Program-made: the position numbers and the translations under genes
Notes under the pieces: model-generated
The model's database searches: none
What the model saw: the letters and a program-made list of their open reading frames with translations, nothing else
Told to the model about the DNA's origin: nothing
Shown here: positions 46,682 to 58,380 of the stretch, one piece after another
How the letters are laid out: each line of letters begins with the position of its first letter
Numbering within the stretch: position 1 is the stretch's first letter
From: Tetrastigma voinierianum
Lineage: Eukaryota > Streptophyta > Magnoliopsida > Vitales > Vitaceae
DNA: 64,000 bases
Assembly (NCBI GenBank): GCA_016808115.1
Contig: JAEQBH010004681.1
Coordinates: 124,001 to 188,000, forward strand
Direction: 5' to 3'

Positions 46682-49625
46682 GAAGGTGTCCTTCTCTATT
46701 GGAAAGTATAATGATAAGATGTACTGTGATGTGATGGATATGGATGCTTGTCATATTTTATTTAGGCGTCCTTGGTAGTATGATGTGGATGCTAAGCACT
46801 CGAGCAAGAGTAACTTGTATCAATTAAAGAAAGGGGGAATTAAATATACACAAGTGTCTTTCACTAAGAAGAACCATCCCAAGGCTTTACAAGCGGAGGG
46901 AATGAACTTTCTAATTTTTGTGCATGACCCATCTTTACTTATGGGCGAGTGTTAGGATACCCGAGAAGTGAATTTGATGGTTGTGAATGGAGAGGTAGAA
47001 AGTAGAGATTTAGTTGGGGCTCAAATTCCAGTGGAGGTGCAGAATTTGTTCAAGGAGTTTGATGATGTGATTCTTGAAGATTTACCTGCAGGATTACCTC
47101 TTATGTGTAAAATACAACACCATATAAATTTGATTCCAAGTGATTTTCTTCCTAATCTGCCACATTATAGAATGAGTTCCAAGGATAATGAAATCTTAAG
47201 GGAGAAGGTAGAAGAGTTGCTAAGCAAGGGGCATATTTAGGCTAGCATGAGCCCATGTGTCGTTCCAACTTTGTTGATGCCTAAGAAAGATGGAAGTTGG
47301 TGGATGTGTGTTGACAGTAGGGTGATCAACAAAATTACCATTGGATATAGATTTCCTATTCCAAGGTTAGATGATATGCTTAATTAGTTGAGTGGAGCAG
47401 TTGTGTTTAACAAGATTGACTTGAGGAGTGGCTATCATTATATCAGAATCCGTCCAGCTGATGAGTGGAAGACAACATTCAAGACAAGGGATGGGTTGTA
47501 CGAATGGTTAGTCATGCCTTTTGGGCTAACAAATGCTCCTAGTACTTTTATGCAAATTATGAATCAGGTACTACAACCTTTCTTGGGCAAATTTGTAGTT
47601 GTTTATTTTGATGATATTTTGATTCATAAGAAGTCGGCCGGGAGGGAGCATATCGATGCACCTGTAGGAAGTGTTTAAGGTGTTGAGTGAAAGTAAATTA
47701 TATGCAAATTTGAAAAAAATGTGTTTTTATGACAAATAGTTTGATATTTCTTGGCTATGTGGTGAGTAATGAGGGAATTAAAGTAGATGAGGAGAAAGTG
47801 AAGGCTATTAGGAAATGGCCCACCCTAAAGAATGTCAGTGATGTAAGGAACTTCCATGGGTTAACAAACCTTTTATAAGAGGCTCATTAAACATTTCAAT
47901 AGCATTGTATCACTTATTACTGAGTGTTTAAAGAAAGGGAGGTTCCATTGAGGCGAGGAGCAAGAGAGTAGTTTTTATTTGATTAAAGAGAAGTTGAGCA
48001 CAACACATGTCTTGGCATTACCAGATTTTTAGAAGTTATTTGAGGTAGAGTGTGATGCTAGTGGAATTGGTATAGGGGTTGTTTTATCCCAAGAGAAGAG
48101 GTCGATAGCTTTCTTTAGTGAAAAATTGTGCAAAACAAGGCGTAAATGAGTTACCTATGATAAAGAATTTTATACTGTTGTGAGGGCTTTGAAAACTTGG
48201 TAGCATTATCTCATAGGCAAGGATTTCATTCTCTATACTGATCATCAGGCTTTGAAGTACTTAAATACACAGAAGCAAATTCGAAGTGATATGCATGCAA
48301 GGTGGTCAGCTTACATAGAGAGATTCCCTTATAAGCTTGTCCATAAATCAGGCCAACAAAATAGGGTGGTGGATGCATTAGGTAGACGAGTGGCTTTGAT
48401 GAGAACCTTGAGTTTGGAGATATAAGGTTTTGAGACATTGACGAAATTGTATGTAGACGATGATGACTTCAAAAAGGTTTGGGCTACTTGTGTGTTTAAC
48501 AACCTTGTGATGATTTTTATATACATAATGAGTTTCTCATGAAGAGTGGGTAGCTTTGTCTTCATCACACTTTTCGTGAGAAGGTCATTAGAGACTTGCA
48601 TGGTGGTGGTTTAGCGATCATCTTGGAAGAGATAAAACCATTGAATCCGTGAAGGATGTGTTATTAGCCTAGATTGAGAAGGGATGTGACTACTATTATG
48701 TCGAGGTGCTATGTATGTCAAAGGACGAAGGGTCAGACTCAAAACACGAGGTTATATATGCCATTACCCGTTCCTGATGCTATATGGTAGGATCTTTCTA
48801 TGGACTTCATGTTATGTTTGCCATAAACTCAACAAGGTAGGGATTTTGTGTTTGTTGTGGTTGACAAGTTTTCTTAGATGACGCATTTCTTGCCATGTAA
48901 GAAGACTGTAGATGCATCTTCTACAACCAAACTATTCTTTAGGGAGGTTGTGAGGTTGCATGGAGTGCCAAATACTATTACATCTAATCGTGACACTAAG
49001 TTCCTTAGTTACTTTTGGATGACTCTTTGGAGGCTATTTGACTCGTCATTGAATTTCAGTAGTATAGCACATCCACAAACAGATGGGTAGACGAAGGTTG
49101 TTAATAGGGCTTTAGGTAATCTTATTCGGAGTATTTGCATGGATAGACCTAAGCAATGGGATTTTTTCGTAGCATAAGCAGAGTTTGCCTATAACAATGT
49201 CGTTCATAGTGCAATAGGTAGATCCCCCTTTTCAATGTATATAAGAAGTGTCCTAATCATGCTTTAGATTTCGTGAAGCTTCCAAAGGTCCCTGGTCTTA
49301 GTGTAGTAGCTGGTGATTTGGCAAAGCAAGTTCAAGAGGTGCAAGTAGATGTCAAGAACAAGTTAGAGAAGGCTAATGCAAAGTATAAGATGGAGATAGA
49401 CAAGCATAAACGGTCAAGTCGTTTGATGTTGGTGATGAGGTGATGGTTTTCATTAGCAAGGCTCGAATACAAGGTGGCCATAACAAGGTTCAACAAAGAA
49501 AGTATGGACCATACCAAATTGTTAAGAAGAACAACAACAATGCTTATGTGGTTGACTTGCCAACTTGGATGAGAATTTCAAAGACCTTTAGTGTTGCTAT
49601 CTTACCTTGTTCCAACCATAAATGA
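46682..49625 (+). pseudogene. G2 polyprotein: protease end, reverse transcriptase, RNase H, integrase
   Basis: Order on the plus strand: protease end 'DVMDMDACHILF' (about 46733-46768); RT 46968-47760 with 'PKKDGSWWMCVDSRVINK', 'FNKIDLRSGYH', 'MPFGLTNAPSTF' and catalytic YFDD at 47604-47615; RNase H 48040-48420 ('VECDASGIGIGVVLSQ', 'YTDHQALKYLNTQ'); integrase 48590-49625 with a degraded zinc finger ('CYVCQRTKGQT'), 'VVVDKFS', 'ITSNRDTKFLSYFW', and 'GRSPFSMY'-type GKSP block. The catalytic Glu after 'PQTDG' is Lys. At least ten in-frame stops, many explained by CAG or CAA to TAG or TAA and TGG to TGA. Non-functional. Confidence 0.93.
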
Positions 49626-49690
49626 ATCTTAGATATCCAAAAAGTAACTCAAGGACTAGTTTTTCTCAAGTGGAGGTGACTGATGTAGGA

Positions 49691-50034
49691 TGTTAGATCA
49701 AATCAACAAAAATCCTTATTTTTGTTGTTTTGAGATATTATCTTTATTTTTAGAGATATTATTTTTATTTCCCATCATTGTTTTGGGAATATTATTTTCT
49801 TTCATATTTTTGTTTTGAGATATTATTTCTATTTTTCATTATTGTTTTTGGATATTATTTTATTTTTTATTATACCCATATTATGCCTAGGGCTTAAATA
49901 GATATTTTAGGGCTTGTTTTAGGAATTTTTATCACTTTTTATCAATTTGTCAAAAAAATCAAAGCTTTTGCTTTATTTTGTTCTTTGGATTGATAATTGG
50001 TCATTGAATTGAGATGTTTTATTCTTATTGATCA
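49691..50034 (+). repeat. 3' LTR of G2
   Basis: Starts TGTTAGATCAAATCAACAAA and ends TTCTTATTGATCA. It holds three to four copies of a 'GAGATATTATTTTTATTTTT' block, which explains its extra length against the 5' LTR. A purine-rich GGAGGTGACTGATGTAGGA precedes it as the polypurine tract. Confidence 0.8.
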
Positions 50035-50490
50035 ATCGTGTATTGATTAATCGCGCTACATGTTGCGTGAGGCTGACCATATTTGATTTTCTTTTATATT
50101 TTTTCACGATAAACCCAATTATAAGAAAATCATTTTCTTTAATTTTTTTTCTTTCCCTATTACTTTTTAGGTTCCAAATAGAGCCTAAAAAAATAAGACT
50201 AAACCATAAATGATCCCTACCAATACCCTCTGTGTCCGTTGATAATCAACTGAACCTCCTTCAGACATTGAGACATGAAGACAAAAACAAACAAACCAAA
50301 AAAACAAAAAAGAAAAAGAGGGATTGGCCTGAGTGAATTTATGTGGGGAATAGATTTCGATTGTGCCTTGAGAGAATGGGAGAAAGAAAATTTTGGAGCG
50401 TTTTCTTGAATGAGTAACTTAGGGCTTTCAAATTAGAGGTTTTTTTTTTTAAAATGAAAAGATAATCAAAGAAAATTGAAGAGAAGAAAA
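50035..50490. other. Short AT-rich spacer between G2 and copia C2
   Basis: No feature recognised apart from A-rich runs (50280-50320). It is the old host sequence, or an older element, into which C2 inserted. Confidence 0.5.
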
Positions 50491-51029
50491 TGTTAGAAAA
50501 CAATCTGATAAGGGGATTGAGTATAGATTTTGAGGCGTGAATAATCACTATCTTTTAAGAGTTTATTTCGCCCCCACCGAGTTGATGCAAAAAGAGAATA
50601 TCAAGAAAACACTTTCGAGGATACAACAAAATCTAATTAATTGTTTTTGCAAGTCAATTAATTTGATGTTGAGAATGTCTTTATAATTTAAGAGAGTGAA
50701 GAGGTGCAAAGAAGAAATCGAAGAGTAGTAACCATAAGAAGAAAGAACACATCTTTTGGGCATAAAACACATCTTTTGGGCATAACCCAAAATGTAATTT
50801 CGGGTTGGGTTTTTGTTTCAATTTAAAGGCCCAAGATGCCCCAAGTTGCCCAAGTGCCAAATATTTGACTTTAAATATATAGATTTTAAAGCGTCGTCTT
50901 TCTTTGGTCCATCCTCTTTGGTGTCTTTTTTGAGGCTTTTTGGAGATACATCGATACTTTAAGGAAGTGTTGCACTCTTCTCTTCACCGATGTGGGACAA
51001 ACCTACATCATACACAAACTACTTTAACA
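50491..51029 (-). repeat. 3' LTR of copia C2
   Basis: Minus-strand TGTTAAAGTAGTTTGTGTAT (51029) to CAGATTGTTTTCTAACA (50491). It aligns end to end with the 5' LTR with scattered changes and small indels. An extra duplicated 'AACACATCTTTTGGGCATAA' block (50747-50788) explains most of its 23-bp excess. Confidence 0.93.
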
Positions 51030-51041
51030 ATCCCCCACTTA
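51030..51041 (-). promoter_or_regulatory. Polypurine tract of copia C2
   Basis: The minus strand reads AAGTGGGGGATT directly before the 3' LTR start. Confidence 0.85.
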
Positions 51042-51089
51042 GTTTGTGTGTGGTCGGTATAGTCATAGATGTAGCGAAATGCATACGTA

Positions 51090-54000
51090 AAGGTAACTAT
51101 TGTTTTAAACCTTTAGTTAGTGTAAGCACTTCAAGATGTTTAGCAAAATCACAAGTGGCCCAAGCTTAAACTTTGATTCTTTATGCTAAACCAGAAATGC
51201 CACACACGTATCGCTACATTTGACTTATAAAGACGTTCTCATAATAACTAGCACTATTAAGGCCATGTGCTACATCCTGAATTCATAGACATTTACAAAG
51301 TTCCTTTTCTTTGCTAGAAGCGACACCACTTCTCATGTCTACATAGGTGAAATAATTTCATTAAGAGTGTATATTACACTCACCCTTTTATAATCATGGT
51401 ACTAACTTGCTATCGTCCTAGTACTCAAAACCGTTATCATTAACTTGTTATTACCCATTAAACTTCTAACTTAGTGGTAATGCTAATATAGAAGTTGGGT
51501 TCCAGCCAATGATGTTTGGTCGAAGGTTGTAAACCCATCTCAGCAGTGGAGTACTCCTTACTAAGTCTCTTGCTAGGCTTTGAAGTAAGCGGATCGCTAG
51601 ATTCTTGCAAGATCTTACACCAGAGTAATAGTTATTACACCATAAGTATTAATTGTCTCACATATTCATATCGTAGACTTATATGTCTTGACTTTCCTAT
51701 ATATCTTGCGCTCTTGACATAGTAGCTTGACTATCGCAATGCAAGGAAATAGATGGCATCGGTTGTGGCCACAACTCTATATCTAGTAACAAATTTCTCA
51801 GCCATTCAGCTTCCTTGCCTGCTGCTGCTAAGGCAATAAATTCCGACTCCATGGTCGAATGTGTTATACATGTTTGCTTCTTAGAAGCCCAAGAGACAGA
51901 ACCGCTGCCTAATATAAATATCCATCCAGAAGTTGACATTTTATCATGTGTACTTGTTATCCAACTAGCGTCGGTATAAAGTTATTATAAAACAATCCCA
52001 AGTCTTTGGTCCTTTTAAGATAGCCAAGAACTCTTGTTATCGCTTTCCAATGCATCACTCCTGGATTTTTAGTGAATCTCTACAAAACTACCTGGCTGCA
52101 AAGGCTGTATGTCAGTGCAGTGCAATGCATAGCATACATTAGACTTCCTATAACACTAGCATACTTGACTTGAGCAACAGCTCTACCAGGATTTTCATTC
52201 AATTGAATGGAAACATCATAAGGAGTGTTTGCCTGTTTAATATGCAAATGATTGAACTTGGTTAATATTTTCTCAATATAATGAGATTGACAAAGTGCAA
52301 AACACCCACTATGTCTCTTAACTTTGACACCTAAGATCTTGTCTACCTCACCTAAGTCTTTCATTTGAAATGTCGAAGAAAGATAAGCCTTAGTATCATT
52401 GACTCCATCCATGTTAGTACCTATTATAAGCATGTCATCAACATAAAGACATATAATTACACCAAAATTTACGTGAGATTTAGAATAAATGCATTTATCA
52501 ACACCATGCTCTTAAACCATATTCTAAAATCAACAATCAAATTTTCAATATATTATTTTGGAGCTTGTTTAATCCTTACAAAGATTTGTTAGCTTACATA
52601 CTTTATACTCATTTCATTAAGTACACAAAACCCTTAAGTTATTTATAACACACCTCTTATTTAGATCTACCATTTAAAGAATACAGTTTATCATTTGATG
52701 AATACATAAGTTATAAATGGATGCTAATGCAAGCTCAACAACCTTATAGAATGTCAGAGCTACGAAGGGCATGGTATCAAAGTAATCAACGCCCTCCTTT
52801 GCAGAAATCCTTTAGCTACCAACCTTGCTTTAAAAAGATTTCCATCTTTTATTCTAAATATCCATTTACATCCAATAGGTTTACTATTAGGAGGTGGATC
52901 AACTAGAACCCATGTACCATTTGATAGTAAAGAATCTATTTCATCATTTATAGCTTCTTTCCAAAAAGAGCCGAATCTCTTGAAGCCAAGCTTCTTTATC
53001 GTCTTAGGTGTTATATCCTCCTACACATTTAATAAGATAAGAATCGTATTAAATTGCATTATTAGTTCTATCACCTTCCTGAGAAAGACAATGGCTTGAG
53101 AAATGAAATCAGGATCCAATACTTTTTCTTTGCTAATTCTCTGACTTCTCCTTATTTCCACTTGTTCTTGAATTTTAGTATTTTTGTTGTCAACAAGCAA
53201 GGAGAACTAGACCTATTAGGAATGGTTTCATTACACCCTTTGGATAATGATGTTGACTCATTTGTAGAATCATCTCGAGATTTATTATCAGAAATTGGAC
53301 ATCTCTAGATTCCATGATTGCAGTAGACTCCAAGTCTAACAACCTATAGGCCTTGGAATTTTCAGCATATCCTACCAAAGACACTTTTCATTGCTCGTGG
53401 CTGTAATTTTGTTCTTTTGGATGCGGAACTCCTATAAAATGCAAGACAACCCCGAGCAGAATATAACCCAAATTTGGTTTTTCTACCATTCCATAATTTG
53501 TAAAGGGAAGTCTTTGTAATCTTTGAGGTACTCTATTATGAATATGGCAAGCACTAGTAATGCTTCTCCCCGAGGATTAAAGGGAAGCTTAGAACTTGTA
53601 ACGTTAATTCACCATATCCCTGAGGTTATTCTTTTCTCGGCCAATCCATTTTGTTGAGGAGTATAAGGTGAAGTTATTTGATGTATTATTCCATGTTCTT
53701 CACAGAAGGAAGAAAAATTAGCAGGAAAGTATTCTCCACCTCTATCGCTTATAAGTATTTTTTATTTTCTTTTCCTTTTGATTTTAATGATCGATTTATA
53801 CACTTTAAATTTATTGAACATAAATCTTATGCTGCATAAGATATACATGGGAGTATACCTAGAGTAATCATCAATGAAAGTGGCAAAATATCTGTTTCCT
53901 CCTCTAGTCAAATTACCATTTAATTCACATATGTCCGAATGAATAATTTGTAAAATTTCAGAATTCCTTTCGGACTTAGGAAATAGTGAATTTAGTCATC

Positions 54001-54482
54001 TTAACGAATGCAAATTTCACATTTATCATGGTTATCATTTCCGTATGCTATGTACCATTTTTAGCCATAAATTTAAGTGACCTAAAATTTACATGTGCTA
54101 AGCGTGAATGCCATAAAATAATTGATGAATCAACCATATACACAGAAATATTCTTATTCTTATTATTAACAATAGAATTTACAGAAAGTTTGAACATTCC
54201 ATCACAAGCATATCCCTTCCCAACAAAGACCCCATTCTTTGAGAGGATAAGTTTGTCGGATTCTAAAACAGTCTTGAATCCTCCCTTACAAAGTAAATTT
54301 CTGAAATTAAATTCTTTCTAATTTACAGTACATGAAGAACATTAATTAAAATCAACCTTTCAGATGAAATGAATTTCAATGGTTCCTTTGCAATGAACTT
54401 TGACAACATTATTATTTCCCATCAATACTTCATGTCCTTGGGCAGCAACTTCATAATGTTTGAATTGATTTTTATCATTGCA
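51090..54482 (-). pseudogene. Copia C2 polyprotein: integrase, reverse transcriptase, RNase H
   Basis: Minus-strand order: protease end ('KNQFKHYEVAAQGHEVLMG', about 54470-54410); integrase zinc segment 'WHSRLAHVNFRSLKFM' (about 54115-54065); a frameshifted integrase core (54000-53400); RT opening 'NGTWVLVDPP' and 'ARLVAKGF' (about 52920-52790); catalytic 'LYVDDMLIIGTN' (YVDD about 52434-52445) in a 117-codon open frame; and RNase H 'SGWIFILGSGSVSWASKKQT' with 'MESEFIAL' (51939-51760). Four or more frameshifts; no full protein. 51090-51690 holds a decayed C-terminal tail. Confidence 0.92.
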
Positions 54483-55139
54483 TATATGAATAGGGCTGGT
54501 AACGAGCCGAGCCGAGCCGAGCTTTGAACATTTCGAGCTAGGCTTGTTAATTTATGAGCGAGCTCGAGCGTAGGCTTTGAGCAGGCAAATCGGGCTCGAA
54601 GCGGCTTGATTTAAAAAAAAAAAACTTGGCTTGAGCTCATTAGGCTCGTTTTCCGTTTTACGCCACTGGGAGAGGAGACGACTCGAGCTTAACCTCGAGC
54701 TCAAGCGATCAGAACCTATACAAGGTTGTATTGAAAATGATCCTCAGACTCGATCCATTATATTTTTTAACTTTTTGTAATCAATCGATAACAAATACAT
54801 CAATTAGGAAATAATTTTCTATGAGATTTGTTTTACCTTAGTTGATTTAGCAATTGATGCTAAAAATTGACCAAACCACCTCCTTGACATTTGTTTCCCT
54901 TTTCTGCGGATTCTGGGAATTCCCTTTCTTTAGCTTGACTTTGCAGCGAAAAATTATGAAATAGAATTAAAACAAGTAGAAATTCTTAGTGAAGAAATAC
55001 AAGATACGAAATCATTGAATAAGAAACATGATTGGTTTTAATCAATTATCTAAATAAAGAAATAATATATCAACAAGATCATCGACAAACTCATTAGTAG
55101 CTGCTGGTTTCTATTTGGCAATATCTTCTTTGCACATGG

Positions 55140-55775
55140 TTAAGTTGGCCACCGCCCTCGACTACGAAAGTGCGCATGATTAATTTCAAGACCCGTAGCT
55201 TCACCCTTTGTCGGATGGAGATCGAGTCGCCCACCATAATCGACGATTATTTGAATTTTCGCCACCCGGCATCGGCGGTGAAAGCGCTCCGGCGTTACAG
55301 TGCGTTCACTGGCCGATCCAGGATCTGGCTCCTTGTTTCCTCTAACACGATCACCCTTGATGCCTTTACCCATACCCACGCCTAGATGCGCTGGGTTAAG
55401 TTCAGTACCAGTATCCAAGGGGCTGATGCCCCAGTTTGAATTGGATCCTTGTTCATCAAGTGAATTGATCGTGTCGATTAGTGCAGTGCATTTGCCCTCG
55501 TCTTTACTTTGAGTCGTGAGCCTTGTCCTAAGCTCATGGCCACCGACCTCATGGTTTCCGCGGGAGCTGATACCCTCATATTTGTGTCGGTTCTTGTACT
55601 GGATCGTAGTCGTCTTAGTGGGTCATACCCGACATCCATGTCTTTCCCAGCGTCCCCTTTGCAGGCACCTTCTTCCCACGCTATCCACACTAGAAACGTC
55701 TGTCGCAGGCATAGCGCTATCGTGGGTATACATTTCCGCTATAGCGGATCCCGAAGATCTAGGTACGAGTCCCCC
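55140..55775. other. GC-rich cargo of the hAT-like element
   Basis: This block and its continuation at 59469-59640 are much richer in GC than anything nearby. Open frames exist on both strands (minus 55140-55418, 92 codons; plus 55509-55799, 96 codons) without recognised domains. It could be a captured host-gene fragment, as in Pack-type elements, or transposon-specific sequence. No function assigned. Confidence 0.45.
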
Positions 55776-56627
55776 TGTAACATCCCGAAATATACCTAGC
55801 GGTTTCGAACTTGTTTAGGGTATATTAAAGTTAAATGTGAATTTTCGAGGAGGAAAAATAAAATAGGGACCGGAAAGTTTACAAGATCTAAAGGGCAATC
55901 TTGTAATTTATTAAAAAGGATATGAAAGTCATAAAGAGGAAAAGATGAGGGGGTTAAACTAGAATATACATCAGTTGATTTTCAAAAGGGAAGAATTTGG
56001 GGACAGATGCAATTATAGAAACTTAAAAGCAAAAATGGATTTTTACTTGGCCAAACATGGCCTTAGCAAATATGGGATTTAAAGACCCAATTTGGTCTCA
56101 TTTTGGGGACCAAAAACCGTGAAAGAGAGAAGAAGAAGAAGAAGAGGAAGAGGAAGGAAGGAGATCAAGCCAACAAGGTATGGAACTACTAAGAGTATGG
56201 ATCACTTGGTTTGTTTGGTTAATAGTTGTTGTTGTACCCAAACCTAGGGTTTGTTAAGTTCATCCTAACCAAAGATGTGTTAGATTAGGGTTAACAAAAC
56301 TCCTAAATGCCTGAAAAAACATGAATCCTCCGGCACGAGGTTGGATTACGGTTTAATTGCAAGAAGAAAAAGGTTGGGTTAGAACAAACCCCGATAAATT
56401 TGTGTATTTGGTATGTGTATGGGTTAAGACCCATATTAGAATGGTTTTGAAGAAATTCATAATAGGTCTTTGAAATAAGAGAAGGATTGAATGATAAGTG
56501 AGTAGAAAGAGATCATAAGATGAATTTGAAGTGGTCTTGAAGCATTTATGAGGTATAGAGTTGATTGGAGTTGAAACATGGGAAAAATGTGAAAGCACAC
56601 ATTACGGGCACTTTCGGAGAGTCACAC

Positions 56628-56722
56628 CGGTAGGAGTTAAGTCCTACCGGTAGAACTTCGATTTTGGTCATTTTGGCTAGTCTACCGGTAGAACTTAAGT
56701 CTACCGGTAGGACTTGTTCTGT
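56628..56722. repeat. Palindromic 'CTACCGGTAG' cassette in LTR-1
   Basis: Four copies of CTACCGGTAG or ACCGGTAG alternating with 'AGTTAAGT'/'ACTTAAGT' in both orientations. Same relative place as the cassettes at 43001 and 62365. Confidence 0.85.
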
Positions 56723-57469
56723 TTCTGTTCTGACCGGTTTTAGTATTTTGGCCATAACTTGCTCATTTCTTATCCGATTTAATTGATTCAGTGGCTAAGT
56801 AAAATAGACTTCAGGAGAACCAAACTTAAGAAAGTATTGTGAAATTATGACTATAAGAAGTCGAAATATTCACTCAAAGTGGGGCCATGTGCAAGACAAA
56901 TTCTGGTTCCAGCTTTGAACATAGAAATAGTCGGGTTGTTTCGAATGTAGCTTGAGTTCGGTGCTCCGGTGGTGATTCCAATTGGAATAGAACCCTTAGA
57001 ACCTTAGCTTTAAATGAGTACAAAGACCTTGTGTCAAATATAAAGTTAGAACCTCAGGAAAAAGATTAGTAATACAAACTTGTTCTAGTGTAATCCGGGT
57101 AAACCGACTAGTTTGGCATGAAAATGCCATAACTTTAATTTGGATGATCCGATAGGATTGATTCCAATTCCTAAGTAAACTAGATTCATAAAAGAATGAG
57201 AATATATAGATGCGGTGTGATCTCCTAGACATCATACTTCACAAGAATATGAAGTGCCATATGTAATAGGCATGAAACAAGGAAAAGTAGAAAATGAAAA
57301 ATGTAAAGATGTGTTCATGAAACATGAAAATGATTATGGAAAATGAAAATGAAAGCGAATTGGAAACATGATTGAACATGAGAGGCAATATGTCATAGAC
57401 ACATAATGTAGTTAAATGATATATGATTATTATCACATATAACGAGAAAATGATAACAAATGAAAGCAG

Positions 57470-57660
57470 TATACGTAAATGGGTATATGAATGAGTATCG
57501 TGATGGAATATGTGAATGAGTAATTCATGAATAAGTATACATGAATGAGTATCGTCGATAGTTATGACTGAGTGTATATGAATGAGTATACGTGAATGAA
57601 CACGTGAATGACATTTATATGAATGAGTATACGTGAATGAATATGTAAATGAGCATATGA
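57470..57660. repeat. Short tandem array, about 20-bp 'GAATGAGTATACGT' unit
   Basis: About nine irregular copies of TGAATGAGTATACG or TGAATGAGTATC, followed by a TA microsatellite at 57760-57786. Confidence 0.8.
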
Positions 57661-57960
57661 AATATGTACATAGTGCGTATATCTTTGAAAAGATATCTGA
57701 AGGTGATATTAAATTGAAATGTGATTATGATCGATTTACATAGATCATTAATTGTGAAATATATATATATATATATATATATATATTGATTTGAATGATT
57801 GTTATTCGAAATGTACATCTACGTATGCATGTGCATGTATTTAGACGATAAAAAAATTACGCATAAAGTAAATTGATTTAAATGTATCATTGAATATGGC
57901 CAGGCATGGCCAAGGGATTCTGTTGAATTCGTCGGGAAGGTAGTGATATTGTCCTAATGC

Positions 57961-58380
57961 GAAATCATTGCTAATGAATAATGACGAGACGGGGATTCCT
58001 GCGAATGCAGCCGTGAATGTCGACTTCTATAACCCGTATATTAGAGCGGTAATAATTGAATCACGAAATCACATTGCTAATGAATGACAGACCAGGACGG
58101 GGATTCACCAAAAGCGAATGCATCGTGAATGTCGACTTCTATAACCCGTATGTGAAGACGGTAATAATTGAATCATAATCACATTTGCTAATGAATGACG
58201 AACGGGGCCAGGATTCACCAAGGCGAATCTGCCGTGAATGTCGAATTCTATAGTCATATGTGAGCGGTAATATTGAATGTGAAATCAGCATTCTTCTTGT
58301 GGATAATAATGAGCGGGATTAATGGCCCGAATCTGCTCGTGGATGTCATTCTATAACTATATGTGGAATCACAAACCGAA
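57961..58380. repeat. Tandem array, about 103-111-bp unit, 4 copies
   Basis: Units begin at about 57961, 58064, 58175 and 58281, with 'GCTAATGAATGACG', 'GGGATTCACCAA', 'CGTGAATGTCGACTTCTATA' and 'GCGGTAATAATTGAAT'. Confined to this LTR-1 copy. Confidence 0.88.

Larger units (their letters stand above)
39647..50034 (+). mobile_element. Ty3/gypsy retrotransposon G2, with two nested LTR insertions
   Basis: Alignable LTRs at both ends share 'GATCAAATCAAC', 'TTGTTTTGAGATATTAT', 'GGCTTGTTTTAGG' and 'AAAAAATCAAAG' blocks. In order: primer site, gag, protease, RT, RNase H, integrase, all on the plus strand and all decayed. Interruptions: an LTR-1 copy between gag and protease (41069-44486) and a solo LTR-2 inside the protease-RT linker (44725-46681). 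Without these G2 would be about 5 kb. Target duplications could not be confirmed. Confidence 0.88.
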
